The notes: generated by a model from the letters alone, not told the origin. A stretch of DNA of 64,000 bases from Bacteroidales bacterium (GCA_016707785.1 JADJGZ010000022.1:8479-72478); one strand, 5' to 3'; positions 53,047-64,000 are shown, counted from the stretch's first letter. Program-made: numbers and translations.

Positions 53047-55422
53047 ATGAACTACGGACACTTTTCAGAAGACGGAAAAGAATACATTATTACCGATCCC
53101 AGGACACCCAGTCCATGGATCAACTACATTTACAATGGAAGGTATTTTTCAACCATCTCAAATAATGGTGGCGGGATCAGCTATTTCAAGAGTCCCTTGC
53201 ATGGAAGGATCACCCGTTACCGGATCAATGAGGTTCCACCTGACAGGCCAGGGAAGTATATTTATGTGAAGGATAATGACAGCGGGGAAATATGGAGTCT
53301 CACCTGGCAGCCTGTGGGCAAATCCCCTGAAAGCTATAAGGTAGCTCATGGCTTTGGATATACCCGTGCTGAATCCTCAGTAAATGAAATCAGTTCAGAA
53401 GTACTTTTCTTCGTTCCCCTGCAGGATGACCAGGAAATATGGAAGGCTACACTGAAAAACGACTCCTCCAAACCTAGAAACCTGTCCATTTACGGGTATG
53501 TTGAAATGGCACTTGGACATGCATTGGTAGACCTGATCAATCAATGTGATGATCAGCATTTTAACAGGTCATATTTCGATAAAAACCTGAATAGCATTTT
53601 CTCTACCAAAACATATTGGGTAACTCAAAGTAAAGGTACCCAGCAGCAGGAAAACAAAGAATGGGACCAGTGGACTTTTTTCACGGTCAACAAGCCGGTT
53701 ACAGGATATGAGACCGTGAGAGAGCGGTTCCTGGGACTTTATCGGAATGAAAATAATCCACTTGGCATAGAGCAGGAGAATCTTTCTTGTCTCGATACCG
53801 ATTTCGGCAACGTGGTAAATGCTTTAAAAATTGATATACAGCTTGCTCCGGGTGCATCGGAAGAGATTGTGTTCTCCCTTGGGGTGATTGAAAAAACACG
53901 TTTTGAAGAGCTCAGGGAAGAAAAAGTAAAGAAATATCATTCGGCAGGTATTGCTGACAAAGCCCTGGCTGAAGTCAAGCAGTCATGGGACCGCTATTTC
54001 TCCTTTACGACCGCTGAAACCCCTGATGCCAATGCTAATATTTTCCTGAAATACTGGCTTCCATACCAGGCCAGGGTCGCTTTTGATGTAGGCAGGGTAA
54101 TCAGCTTCTATTACTGGGGAATTGGCCGTGGATTCGGATTCAGGGATACTTCTCAGGATACCATAGCCGTCACCATTTCCAATCCTGCCAAGGCTAAAGA
54201 GAGAATCCAGTTATTATCGCGACAAATGCGAAAAGACGGCAAAGTGTATCATCACTTCCATGGCGACGGACAGGGTGAATTCACTTACCATTGTGATGAT
54301 CCGCTATGGTTTATGCTTGCCGTTACTGAATACCTCAAGGAAACCGGTGACTTCAGTCTGCTCGATGATCCGCAGCCTTTCATTGATGCACCTTCCGAAT
54401 CGATCCTCAGTCATATGTTCAGTGTTGTTAACTATGCAAAAAACAACCTTGGGGCTCACGGGCTGCCGATCTTTGGACGGGGGGATTGGAACGATACCCT
54501 GGATTATATTGGTGGTGAAGAGGGAGGAGAGAGTGTATGGGGTGCGATGTTCTACGCCTCCATGCTCAATCTTTTCATCGAATTACTTGAACACCTTGGA
54601 AATCTAGAGGAATCAAACAATGTTCAGCAGGTAAGGAATGCTTTGGTGGAAGCTGTTGAGAAGCATTGCTGGGATGGAGAATGGTATATCCGTGCTTTTG
54701 GCGAGAAGAACCGCAAAGTGGGTTCAAAAGAGAATAAATATGGCAAAATTTTCCTGAATACTCAAATCTGGCCGGTATTAGCCGGATTCCCTAACCATGA
54801 CAGACTGGTAACATCCATGGATAGTGTTAAGAAATACCTCGATTCCCCTGAAGGACCCAAAAAATGTACCCCGGCATGGAAAGAGATAGATCCGAATATT
54901 GGACTGGTAACCCGATGTGTCTGGGGTAAGAAGGAAAATGGCGCTGTTTTTTGTCATCCAACCACCTGGGTCATACAGGCAGAAACCATGCTGGGAAGAG
55001 GTAACCAGGCTTATGAATATTTTAAAAAGATGCTCCCAAATCGCATTGATAGCGATATTTTTGTAGCCGAGCCTTATGTGTATTCACAATATATCACCAG
55101 CAATGAACATTCAGCTCCGGGCAGGGCAAGTCATTCATGGCAGACAGGATCTGCAGCCTGGATGTACAGGGTAAGTTATGATTATTTGCTGGGGATAAGG
55201 TCAACCTATAAAGGACTTATTATTGACCCTGCAATCTCATCTTCCTGGAAATCCTATACGGTAGAAAGAGTATACAGGGGAACCCGATATAAGATTGAAG
55301 TCCTGAATCCGGGCGGAAAAGAAAAAGGTGTCACTGAACTGTGGGTTGATGGGAAGCAGATCAAAGGAAATCTAATCCCTGTATCAACAGATCCCATCTG
55401 CCAGGTAAAAGTGATCATGTAG
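53047..55422 (+). CDS. GH94 glycoside phosphorylase (cellobiose/chitobiose phosphorylase type)
   Basis: 791 residues, typical length of ChbP/CBP enzymes, no signal peptide, so cytoplasmic. The N-terminal beta-sandwich starts YGHFSEDGKEYIITDPRTP, similar in plan to chitobiose phosphorylases. The (alpha/alpha)6 domain has GFRDTSQDT and the catalytic acid in GRGDWNDTLDYIGG (Asp480/Asp483). A later NEHSAPGRASHSWQTGSAAWMYR region matches the phosphate-binding His/Ser area. The enzyme splits a beta-linked disaccharide with phosphate to give sugar-1-phosphate. The acceptor and donor sugars are not known from the sequence. Confidence 0.9.
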   Translation: MNYGHFSEDGKEYIITDPRTPSPWINYIYNGRYFSTISNNGGGISYFKSPLHGRITRYRINEVPPDRPGKYIYVKDNDSGEIWSLTWQPVGKSPESYKVAHGFGYTRAESSVNEISSEVLFFVPLQDDQEIWKATLKNDSSKPRNLSIYGYVEMALGHALVDLINQCDDQHFNRSYFDKNLNSIFSTKTYWVTQSKGTQQQENKEWDQWTFFTVNKPVTGYETVRERFLGLYRNENNPLGIEQENLSCLDTDFGNVVNALKIDIQLAPGASEEIVFSLGVIEKTRFEELREEKVKKYHSAGIADKALAEVKQSWDRYFSFTTAETPDANANIFLKYWLPYQARVAFDVGRVISFYYWGIGRGFGFRDTSQDTIAVTISNPAKAKERIQLLSRQMRKDGKVYHHFHGDGQGEFTYHCDDPLWFMLAVTEYLKETGDFSLLDDPQPFIDAPSESILSHMFSVVNYAKNNLGAHGLPIFGRGDWNDTLDYIGGEEGGESVWGAMFYASMLNLFIELLEHLGNLEESNNVQQVRNALVEAVEKHCWDGEWYIRAFGEKNRKVGSKENKYGKIFLNTQIWPVLAGFPNHDRLVTSMDSVKKYLDSPEGPKKCTPAWKEIDPNIGLVTRCVWGKKENGAVFCHPTTWVIQAETMLGRGNQAYEYFKKMLPNRIDSDIFVAEPYVYSQYITSNEHSAPGRASHSWQTGSAAWMYRVSYDYLLGIRSTYKGLIIDPAISSSWKSYTVERVYRGTRYKIEVLNPGGKEKGVTELWVDGKQIKGNLIPVSTDPICQVKVIM

Positions 55423-55445
55423 AATAATAAAATATTGAATTACAG

Positions 55446-56417
55446 ATGAAAAGACATCCTAGTAACCCGATCCTGACAAGAGAAAATATTCCTCCCATCC
55501 CTCCCACACTGGTAGATGTTACCAGTGTATTCAACCCCGGAGCAGTGAAAAATGGTGATACGTATCACCTGATTCTAAGAGTGCAAAGCAGATCCCGTGA
55601 AACCTTCCTGGTGATGGCAGAAAGCAAGGATGGGGTAAGCTTTAAAGTGGAGAACAAAATTGTTCATTTCCAGGGCATTGAAAAAGTCAAAGAAAAGGTA
55701 TTTCATATTTATGATGCAAGAATCACCCCTTTGGATGGAAGGTTCTACATCATGTTTGCCATGGATATGCAGGATGGATGCCAGCTTGGACTTGGCGTAA
55801 CTGATGATTTCAAATCCTTCGAATTTCTTGGAATCACTTCCAATGAAGATATTCGGAATGGTGTACTCTTTCCTGAAAAAATCGGGGGGAAATATTTCAG
55901 GATGGATCGCCCCAATAAATCCCGGCATTCTGGTGGGCCAACCTCAGGAAGTACCATCTGGCTTTCATCTTCTTTGAATCTGCTCGACTGGGAACCAGTT
56001 GCACCCCTTATCAATGGCCGCTTCCATTATTGGGATGAATACATTGGTTCCGGCCCACCTCCTGTGAAAACCCGTAAAGGCTGGTTGCATGTATATCACG
56101 GTGTTGCAGGGCATTTTGGAAGCTCCAACATTTACCAGGGGGGTGTCATGCTCCTTGACTTAAACGATCCGTCCAAAGTTTTGGGACGATGCAGGTGCAA
56201 TATTTTAGAGCCCAGGGAGATCTGGGAATTAGCCGGACAAGTCCCGAATGTTACCTTTCCAAGCGGAATGATCGTTGAAGCTTTCGACTCAGAAGGTTTT
56301 GCCAAAGAAGATAGTGAAGTTAAAATTTATTACGGAGCTGCCGACACCGCTGTAGGCCTTGTCGTGACAAGCATTAATGAGTTATTAACAGCTGCTTTGG
56401 AAGGTGATATTCCATGA
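55446..56417 (+). CDS. GH130 beta-mannoside phosphorylase or hydrolase
   Basis: 323 residues, five-bladed beta-propeller, no signal peptide. Features are NPILTRENIPP, VFNPGAVKNGDTYHLILRVQ, the YDARITPLDGRFYIMF strand (catalytic Asp in YDAR) and RMDRPNKS with basic residues. Length fits phosphorylases of the Man-GlcNAc or Man-Glc group. Cytoplasmic GH130 enzymes give mannose-1-phosphate. Retained basic residues near the active site favour a phosphorylase, but a hydrolase is possible. It is last in the galM-symporter-GH94 unit. Confidence 0.88.
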   Translation: MKRHPSNPILTRENIPPIPPTLVDVTSVFNPGAVKNGDTYHLILRVQSRSRETFLVMAESKDGVSFKVENKIVHFQGIEKVKEKVFHIYDARITPLDGRFYIMFAMDMQDGCQLGLGVTDDFKSFEFLGITSNEDIRNGVLFPEKIGGKYFRMDRPNKSRHSGGPTSGSTIWLSSSLNLLDWEPVAPLINGRFHYWDEYIGSGPPPVKTRKGWLHVYHGVAGHFGSSNIYQGGVMLLDLNDPSKVLGRCRCNILEPREIWELAGQVPNVTFPSGMIVEAFDSEGFAKEDSEVKIYYGAADTAVGLVVTSINELLTAALEGDIP

Positions 56418-56774
56418 TAACTTTTCAATTATCCGATAAGAGTTTTATATATATTTAACCACTCTTATCTCGTCTTCTCAATTGATCTTCCCTGCGAAAA
56501 TTTGATTGGAAAATAGTCTTTTTATACCGGCTAACTGGTAGCAAGAAGATTATTTTATGGTCAGCCAAAACCCATTCCCAAAACGCAACAATTGTCCCTA
56601 ATCAGGACGCATTTTTATTTTTGGAAATGTTGATTACATGCATGTACTGGTATTTCACCTACTTGTAATATCTGGCATGCTTTTGTTATTAATAAATCGC
56701 GCGCGCGTGATTAAACACATGAACTTTTTCAAAAGCTAAGCTCCTGCTCCAATATAACTCATAATCAAAACATT
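56418..56774. other. intergenic region, 357 bp, before the repeat protein
   Basis: Holds a stem-loop just after the GH130 stop, a CG run (CGCGCGCGCG at 56698-56707) unusual in this AT-rich DNA, and a TATTTTTG box (56616-56623), possibly a promoter with a leader of about 150 bases. Confidence 0.5.
56435..56469 (+). terminator. stem-loop after GH130 gene
   Basis: Nine-base perfect stem GATAAGAGT / ACTCTTATC with a 17-base AT-rich loop. No T-run follows, so it may be a weak terminator or processing site. Confidence 0.45.
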
Positions 56775-59700
56775 ATGAAACCAGTATTTATAAAAGGACT
56801 TTCATTCTTCGTAATGATTGTCCTTTTTTCGTTTTCACTTATAGGACAAGAAAATAACGGCATTGAACCAGGCCGGAAGTATCCACCATTCAATCCACCT
56901 GAATCACATAATGGTTCCGGTTTGAATACTGATGCACCGGCAGGTTCCATATCTGTTGCTGAAAATGCCACCTATAACAGTTACAACCCTCAGCAACTTG
57001 TTCAGAATGTGCTGGTAACAGGGTGCCTCACTGCTACAAATGTCAGGTTCGGGTATTACAAACGCCAGGGAAACAACTGGTACTGGCATAACCATAACTG
57101 GTCATCAAATGCCGGCAACAGGCAGATGGCCTATTTCAACAAAGCTACTTCCACTTTTCCACTGGATGAAGGCATACTTTTAACAACCGGACGGGCTTCT
57201 TCGGCCATGGGCCCCAATAATACCGGTAGCCGTTCCGATCAAATAGAAGATGATGCATCGGACCCTGACCTGGCCAATATTACCAATCGTACTATGCGCG
57301 ATGCTGCTGTCCTGGAATTCGACTTTATACCAGCAGGAAACACCCTTGAATTTACTTACATTTTTACTTCAGAAGAATACATCGAATACTGTGAAACTCA
57401 GTATAATGACGCATTCGGATTTTTCCTCAGCGGACCGGGAATCAATGGAACATATACCAATAACGCTGTAAACCTGGCTCTCATCCCGGTGAACATTCCA
57501 GTCTCCGTCAATACAATCCACCCTGCTGGAACTAATATAAATAACAATACTTTCCCTGCTGAAAATGCACAGTATTACCTGGATAATCCCAACGGTTCAC
57601 TTACCATGCAATTTGATGGCGGAACGGTGGTACTTACTGCTACTTATCCGGTGGTCCCATGTTCTACTTACAGAATTAAAATGGCAGTCGGTGATGCTTC
57701 TGATCAGAAATGGGATGCCGGGGTGTTTTTAGGAGCCAGGAGTTTCAATTCTGAAAGCCTGAATATTACCAATTACGGCAATTTCATCCAGGATCAGAAT
57801 AACATCTTTGAAGGTTGCAACAACTTCTTCAGAGTTGAAAGAGATTCATCTGACCTATCTCTGCCACAGAATGTCAATCTCATATTATCTGGTACCTGCA
57901 CGAACGGAGTGGATATTCAAATTCCAGGAAACCTGCCTTTCCCTTCTGTAGTAACCATTCCTGCCAATGCAGCATATATTGACATTCCTTATATCGCCCC
58001 CACTGACGGAATCATTGATAATGGAGAAACCCTGGTTATTTCAGTGGCTACCTCATGTCCTTGTGCATCCGTTGTCCAGTATATCACCCGAACCATCGTG
58101 ATCAATGAACAGGTGATCATAAATTCTGTGAACGCCATCAATGCCCAATGCAATGGACAAAGCAACGGGGCAATTACGGTAAATGCTTCCGGGGGCTCAG
58201 GGAATTATCTTTATTCAATCGATAATGGTAGTAACTGGCAAAGTCTGAACAATTTCACGGGGTTAAACGCCGGAACCTACACTATTTTAGTACGGGATCC
58301 GGGAAGTTGTTACCCGGATGCATCCGCTACTGCTGTGATTGGTGATCCCACACCTATTGTAGCTGATGCCGGACCAGATGCAGAAATTTGTCCCGGTGCA
58401 AGTGCACAATTGAATGGAAGCGGTGGTGTGATCTATAGCTGGAGCCCTTCCTATGGGTTAAATTTCACAAATGTTGCCAACCCTGTTGCTTCACCTGTCA
58501 CAACTACAACTTACACACTTACAGTAACCAATGCTTCCGGGGAATGTGCATCTACAGACCAGGTAACAGTGGTTGTAAGTCCCGGACCTGTTGCTCCTTC
58601 ATCAATTAGCGTTAATCGGAATATCCTTTGCAGCAATGATAACGAAAATATAACGCTGACCGCAAATGGAGGAAGTGGTAATTTATTAAGATGGTTTGCC
58701 GGCAGTTGCGGCAGTGCAACTATTGGTACCGGGACCAGTATCAGCATCCCTTCCCCTGAAATTACTACCCTATATTTTGCCCGGTGGGAAACCTCCTGTG
58801 GATATTCAGGATGTGCACAAATAACTGTAAATGTGCCCCTTCCAATCAATCTCGATAACCTTGTAATCAATAATGCCAGCTGCGAGATTGGCAATAATGG
58901 CTCTATCATCCTTGTCGCAAATGGAGGTGTATCGCCTTATTCCTATTCACTTTCACCCAACATCGGCAACCAGATAATCCCGGGTACTTTTACCAATCTC
59001 TCTCCTCAACTTTATTCAATTACCGTAACAGATGCCAATAACTGCACTTCTGTTACATCTGCCCTTGTAGAAACTTCAGCAGATACAACTGATCCTCTGA
59101 TTCTCAGCTGCTCGGATCCGCAGTCAATAAATGTTCTAGAGGCTTGTTTTGGCCAGGTTCCGGATTTCACATCAGGTATTGTTGTTTCCGATGATTGCAC
59201 TCCTGTAATCAATCTTATAATTAGTCAGTCTCCACCCGCCGGAAGTATTGCTCCTTTAGGAATTACACCCATAATAATTACCGTTACTGATGCATCAGGT
59301 AATTCAGCCAATTGTTCCACCAGCCTGACAATAACAGATAATCAAGGTCCAACAATTTCCGGACCTGGAAATATTATTGTTAATGCTGACCCAGGGCTTT
59401 GTTCAGCCAGTTCAGTGAATTTAGGGCTTCCTGTAGCAAATGATAATTGCGGACTTGAAAGTGTTGTGAATAATGCGCCTTCCATTTTCCCGGTGGGTAA
59501 TACCCTGGTAACCTGGACAGCAACTGACCTTTCAGGATTAACAGCTACTTCAACCCAGGTAGTAACAGTAATCGACAACCAACCACCCACAATTATTTGT
59601 CCTCCTTCAGTTGTTGTGAATGCTGATCCAGGGCAATCCTTTGCAAGTGGCGTGAATTTAGGAACTCCCGTAACTTCAGACAATTGTGGAGTTGATACGA

Positions 59701-62700
59701 CCTATAACAATGCTCCTTCGCAGTTCCCTGTGGGTAGCACTTTAGTTACCTGGACTGTGATTGATATCAATGGACTATCAGCTACTTGCACTCAAACCGT
59801 GGTTGTGATTGATGATGTTGAACCTATTGTCCTTTGCCCGCCAACGATTGAAGAGGAATGTATAACTGTGGTTCCTGCCTCCTACTCAAGCTACTTAGAA
59901 TTTGTGGCAGCAGGAGGATCGGCAACAGATAATGATGGAATTGATCCTGCTAGTTTCTTCCTGGTTAGCGAAACTTCCAATAACATGGAATGCCCGGAAA
60001 TTATCAGCAGGGTTTATGCAGTGGCTGATATCAATGGAAACTATAATTATTGCACTCAGTATATCATTGTGGATGATAAAACTGATCCTTTGCTTACTCC
60101 ACCGGCAAGTGTAACCGTTGATTGTGCAGCCGTTCCCGGAATAGGGATTGCTACAGCAACAGATAACTGTGATCCAGATGTCACTATTACGTTTGAAGGT
60201 GAAACTCAAACACCAGGCTCCTGTCCGGATGCCTATACCCTCACCCGCACATGGAAAGCAGTGGACAACTGCGGAAATGAAGCCACTGCCAGCCAAATCA
60301 TCACCGTTCAGGATGTGACTGACCCGATATTAACAATTCCGGAAGATATTACCGTTGAATGCTCAGCTATTCCTGCTTTGGGAACTGCTGTGGTTACTGC
60401 AACCGATAATTGCGATACAGAAGTCACGATTACATTTGAAGGGGAAAACCAGACTCCCGGTGCTTGTCCGGATGCTTATACAATCACCCGCACCTGGAAA
60501 GCCGTGGACAACTGCGGAAATGAAGCCACAGCCAGCCAAATCATTACCGTTCAGGATGTGACTGACCCGGTACTGACGGTTCCTGAAGATATAACCGTTG
60601 AATGTTCTGCGATTCCTGCCCTGGGAACTGCTGTTGTTACAGCAACCGATAATTGTGATACAGAGGTCACGATTACTTTTGAAGGCGAAACCCAAACTCC
60701 TGGTGCTTGTCCGGATGCCTATACCCTCACCCGCACCTGGAAAGCCGTGGACAACTGCGGAAATGAAGCTACAGCCAGCCAAATCATCACCGTTCAGGAT
60801 GTAACTGACCCGGTATTGACAGTTCCGGAAGATATAACCGTTGAATGCTCTGCGATTCCTGCCTTGGGAACTGCTGTTGTTACAGCCACCGATAATTGTG
60901 ATACAGAGGTCACGATTACTTTTGAAGGCGAAACCCAAACTCCCGGTGCTTGTCCGGATGCCTATACAATCACCCGCACCTGGAAAGCCGTGGACAACTG
61001 CGGAAATGAAGCCACAGCCAGCCAAATCATCACCGTCCAGGATGTAACTGACCCGTTATTAACGATTCCGGAAGATATTACCGTTGAATGTTCTGCAATT
61101 CCTGCCCTGGGAACTGCTGTTGTTACTGCAACCGATAATTGTGATACAGAAGTCACGATTACATTTGAAGGCGAAACCCAGACTCCCGGTGCTTGTCCGG
61201 ATGCCTACACCCTCACCCGCACCTGGAAAGCCGTGGACAACTGCGGAAATGAAGCCACAGCCAGCCAAATCATCACCGTTCAGGATGTGACTGACCCGGT
61301 ATTGACAGTTCCGGAGGATATTACCGTTGAATGCTCTGCGATTCCTGCCCTGGGAACAGCTGTGGTTACTGCAACCGATAACTGCGATACGGAGGTCACG
61401 ATTACTTTTGAAGGAGAAACCCAGACTCCGGGTGCTTGTCCGGATGCCTATACCCTCACCCGCACCTGGAAAGCGGTGGACAACTGTGGAAATGAAGCCA
61501 CAGCCAGCCAAATCATCACCGTTCAGGATGTAACTGACCCGGTATTGACGGTTCCTGAAGATATAACCGTTGAATGCTCTGCGATTCCTGCTTTGGGAAC
61601 CGAAATCGTCACAGCCACCGATAATTGTGATACGGAGGTCACGATTACATTTGAAGGCGAAACCCAAACTCCCGGTGCTTGTCCGGATGCATACACCCTT
61701 ACCCGCACCTGGAAAGCGGTGGACAACTGCGGAAATGAAGCCACAGCCAGCCAAATCATTACCGTTCAGGATGTAACTGACCCGGTACTAACAGTTCCGG
61801 AGGATATAACCGTTGAATGTGATGCAATTCCTGCTTTGGGAACGGCTGTTGTTACAGCAACCGATAATTGTGATACAGAAGTCACGATTACATTTGAAGG
61901 CGAAACCCAGACTCCCGGTGCTTGTCCGGATGCCTACACCCTCACCCGCACCTGGAAAGCCGTGGACAACTGTGGAAATGAAGCTACATCCAGCCAAATC
62001 ATTACCGTTCAGGATGTAACAGATCCTGTATTGACCGTTCCGGAGGATATCACAGCTGAATGCTCTGCGATTCCTGCTTTGGGAACAGAAATCGTTACTG
62101 CTACTGATAACTGCGATACGGAAGTCACGATTACTTTTGAAGGCGAAACACAAACACCTGGTGCATGCCCGGATGCCTATACAATCACCCGCACCTGGAA
62201 AGCCGTGGATAACTGCGGAAATGAAGCTACAGCCAGCCAAATCATTACCGTTCAGGATGTGACTGACCCGGTATTGACAGTGCCAGAAGATATAACCGTT
62301 GAATGTGATGCAATTCCTGCTTTGGGAACCGCTGTTGTTACTGCAACCGATAATTGTGATTCTGATGTTACCATTACTTTTGAAGGAGAAACCCAAACTC
62401 CCGGTGCTTGTCCGGATGCCTATACCCTTACCCGCACATGGAAAGCAGTGGACAACTGTGGAAATGAAGCCACAGCCAGCCAAATCATCACCGTTCAGGA
62501 CGTAACTGACCCGGTATTGACGGTTCCTGAAGATATAACCGCTGAATGTGATGCGATTCCTGCATTGGGAACTGCTTTCGTTACTGCTACGGATAATTGC
62601 GATACGGAGGTCACGATTACCTTTGAAGGCGAAACCCAAACTCCTGGTGCTTGTCCGGATGCCATACCCTCACCCGCACATGGAAAGCGGTGGACAACTG

Positions 62701-64000
62701 TGGAAATGAAGCCACAGCCAGCCAAATCATCACCGTTCAGGATGTAACTGACCCGGTATTAACGATTCCGAAGATATTACCGTTGAATGCTCTGCGATTC
62801 CTGCCCTGGGAACCGCTGTTGTTACTGCAACCGATATTGTGATACGGAAGTCACGATTACTTTGAAGGCGAAACCCAGACTCCTGGTGCTTGTCCGGATG
62901 CCTATACCCTCACCCGCACCTGGAAAGCCGTGGACAACTGCGGAAATGAAGCCACAGCCAGCCAAATCATCACCGTTCAGGATGTAACTGACCCGGTATT
63001 GACAGTTCCGGAGGATATAACCGTTGAATGTTCTGCGATTCCTGCTTTGGGAACTGCTGTTGTTACTGCAACCGATAACTGTGATACAGAGGTCACGATT
63101 ACATTTGAAGGCGAAACCCAAACTCCTGGTGCTTGTCCGGATGCCTATACCCTTACCCGCACATGGAAAGCCGTGGATAACTGTGGAAATGAAGCCACTG
63201 CCAGCCAAATCATCACCGTTCAGGATGTAACTGACCCGGTATTGACAGTTCCAGAGGATATAACCGTTGAATGCTCTGCGATTCCTGTTTTGGGAACCGA
63301 AATCGTCACAGCTACTGATAATTGTGATACAGAGGTCACGATTACATTTGAAGGGGAAACCCAGACTCCCGGTGCTTGTCCGGATGCCTATACCCTTACC
63401 CGCACATGGAAAGCGGTGGACAACTGCGGAAATGAAGCTACAGCCAGTCAAATCATCACCGTTCAGGATGTAACTGACCCGGTATTGACGGTTCCGGAAG
63501 ATATAACCGTTGAATGCTCTGCGATTCCTGTTCTGGGAACCGAAATCGTCACAGCCACTGATAATTGTGATACAGAAGTCACGATTACTTTTGAAGGCGA
63601 AACCCAGACTCCCGGTGCTTGTCCGGATGCATATATTCTCACCCGCACCTGGAAAGCGGTGGACAATTGCGGAAATGAAGCCACAGCCAGCCAAATCATC
63701 ACCGTACAGGATGTGACTGACCCGGTACTAACAGTTCCGGAGGATATAACCGTTGAATGTGATGCGATTCCTGCTTTGGGAACTGCTGTTGTTAATGCAA
63801 CCGATAACTGTGATACGGAAGTCACGATTACTTTTGAAGGAGAAACCCAAACTCCCGGTGCTTGTCCGGATGCCTATACCCTCACCCGCACCTGGAAAGC
63901 GGTGGACAATTGTGGAAATGAAGCACAGCCAGCCAAATCATCACCGTTCAGGATGTAACTGACCCGGTACTGACGGTTCCTGAAGATATAACCGTTGAAT
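56775..64000 (+). CDS. giant secreted repeat protein (choice-of-anchor L, SprB, HYR, then 81-aa tandem units); partial, frameshifted
   Basis: Starts with a signal peptide (MKPVFIKGLSFFVMIVLFSFSLIGQ). In order: a choice-of-anchor-L-type domain at about 135-330 (LEFDFIPAGNTLEFTYIFTSEEY), a SprB-like unit near 455-515 (NAQCNGQSNGAITVNASGG), Ig-like parts (ATSTTYTLTV-style strands), HYR-like domains from about 770 (ATDLSGLTATSTQVVTVIDN), then from about 1110 the tandem 81-residue units. The continuous frame ends at 62747, because deletions near 62663 and 62769 (unit 10), then 62835 and 62870 (unit 11), break it. A plus-two frame then stays open to 63958, broken again near 63924. The gene runs past the window end. 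Likely a T9SS-secreted surface protein; the C-terminal sorting domain would lie outside. Confidence 0.85.
60114..63990 (+). repeat. array of 16 tandem units, 243 bp (81 aa) each
   Basis: Unit 0 (237 bp, diverged) starts at 60114. Units 1-15 start at 60351 and repeat every 243 bases to 62538, then at 62779, 63020, 63263, 63506, 63749 after one-base losses. A 17th begins at 63991. Each unit has four cysteines (ECxAIP, DNCD, GACPD, DNCGNEA) that probably form disulfides. Units are near-identical in DNA sequence, so expansion is recent or kept by gene conversion. There are no spacers. Confidence 0.95.

Noticed and set aside
61059..63694. Long minus-strand open frames (up to 290 codons) in the repeat array
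   Set aside because: They are the antisense of the 243-bp unit, which has one reverse frame without stops; a period divisible by three keeps it open. No start signal or sensible protein.
60114..63990. Possible CRISPR array
   Set aside because: Units are contiguous with no spacers and are 243 bp long and coding.

Overview
The window comes from a member of the Bacteroidota, most likely Bacteroidales-like. The evidence is a SusC/SusD pair, a type IX secretion sorting domain, many SPII lipoproteins, promoter-like boxes of the TAnnTTTG type in place of the E. coli consensus, and an 11-subunit complex I without NuoEFG. No rRNA, tRNA, CRISPR array or insertion sequence was recognised. The genus cannot be told from the sequence alone.

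Layout. 0-3.2 kb: end of a SusC/SusD/PKD-propeller nutrient-uptake operon. 3.3-9 kb (minus strand): T9SS-secreted adhesin-like protein, ParE, a CAP-SPOR protein and an M28 peptidase. 9.1-12.7 kb: methyltransferase, O-antigen-type flippase and GT4 glycosyltransferase, with an odd 14-bp repeat tract between the last two. 13-16 kb: double thioredoxin-fold protein, a PnuC/NadR-kinase pair for nicotinamide riboside salvage, and a lipoprotein followed by a nested inverted-repeat element. 16-26.5 kb: a 1426-residue CoA-dehydratase-activase fusion, a lipoprotein esterase, a split outer-membrane protein, a split Mpl, an acrylyl-CoA-reductase-like oxidoreductase and a secreted HMA protein. 26.8-37.4 kb: the nuoABCDHIJKLMN operon plus one small unknown gene, ended by a strong terminator. 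37.4-45.97 kb: a P-loop protein, patatin, TlpA-like protein, cyclase, Cas4-like nuclease, two membrane proteins and LysA. 46-47.3 kb: LysC. 47.5-56.4 kb: a sugar locus with a GH3 enzyme divergent from galM, an SSS symporter, a GH94 phosphorylase and a GH130 enzyme. 56.8-64 kb: a giant secreted repeat protein that runs off the window.

How the genes fit together. The GH94/GH130/symporter/mutarotase set looks like a pathway that imports short beta-linked oligosaccharides intact and cleaves them by phosphorolysis, with the GH3 enzyme working outside or in the periplasm. Complex I without its NADH module probably takes electrons from a ferredoxin-type donor. LysC and LysA (diaminopimelate/lysine synthesis) and Mpl (peptidoglycan recycling) link to cell-wall metabolism.

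A caution runs through the annotation. Several conserved genes (mpl, lysA, the P-loop protein, patatin, tlpA-like, cyclase, two membrane proteins, the repeat protein) are broken by one-base indels, nearly always in short homopolymers. The indels are dense at 38.5-45.3 kb and 62.66-62.87 kb, while the 10.6-kb nuo operon and the 45.98-62.6 kb stretch have none that I can see. Consensus error is the simplest explanation, but real decay cannot be excluded from sequence alone.

The most unusual items are the array of 16 near-identical 243-bp repeats at the right end, the 14-bp-period repeat tract at 11.2-11.5 kb, the nested palindromes at 15.96-16.08 kb, and the unexplained activase fusion.
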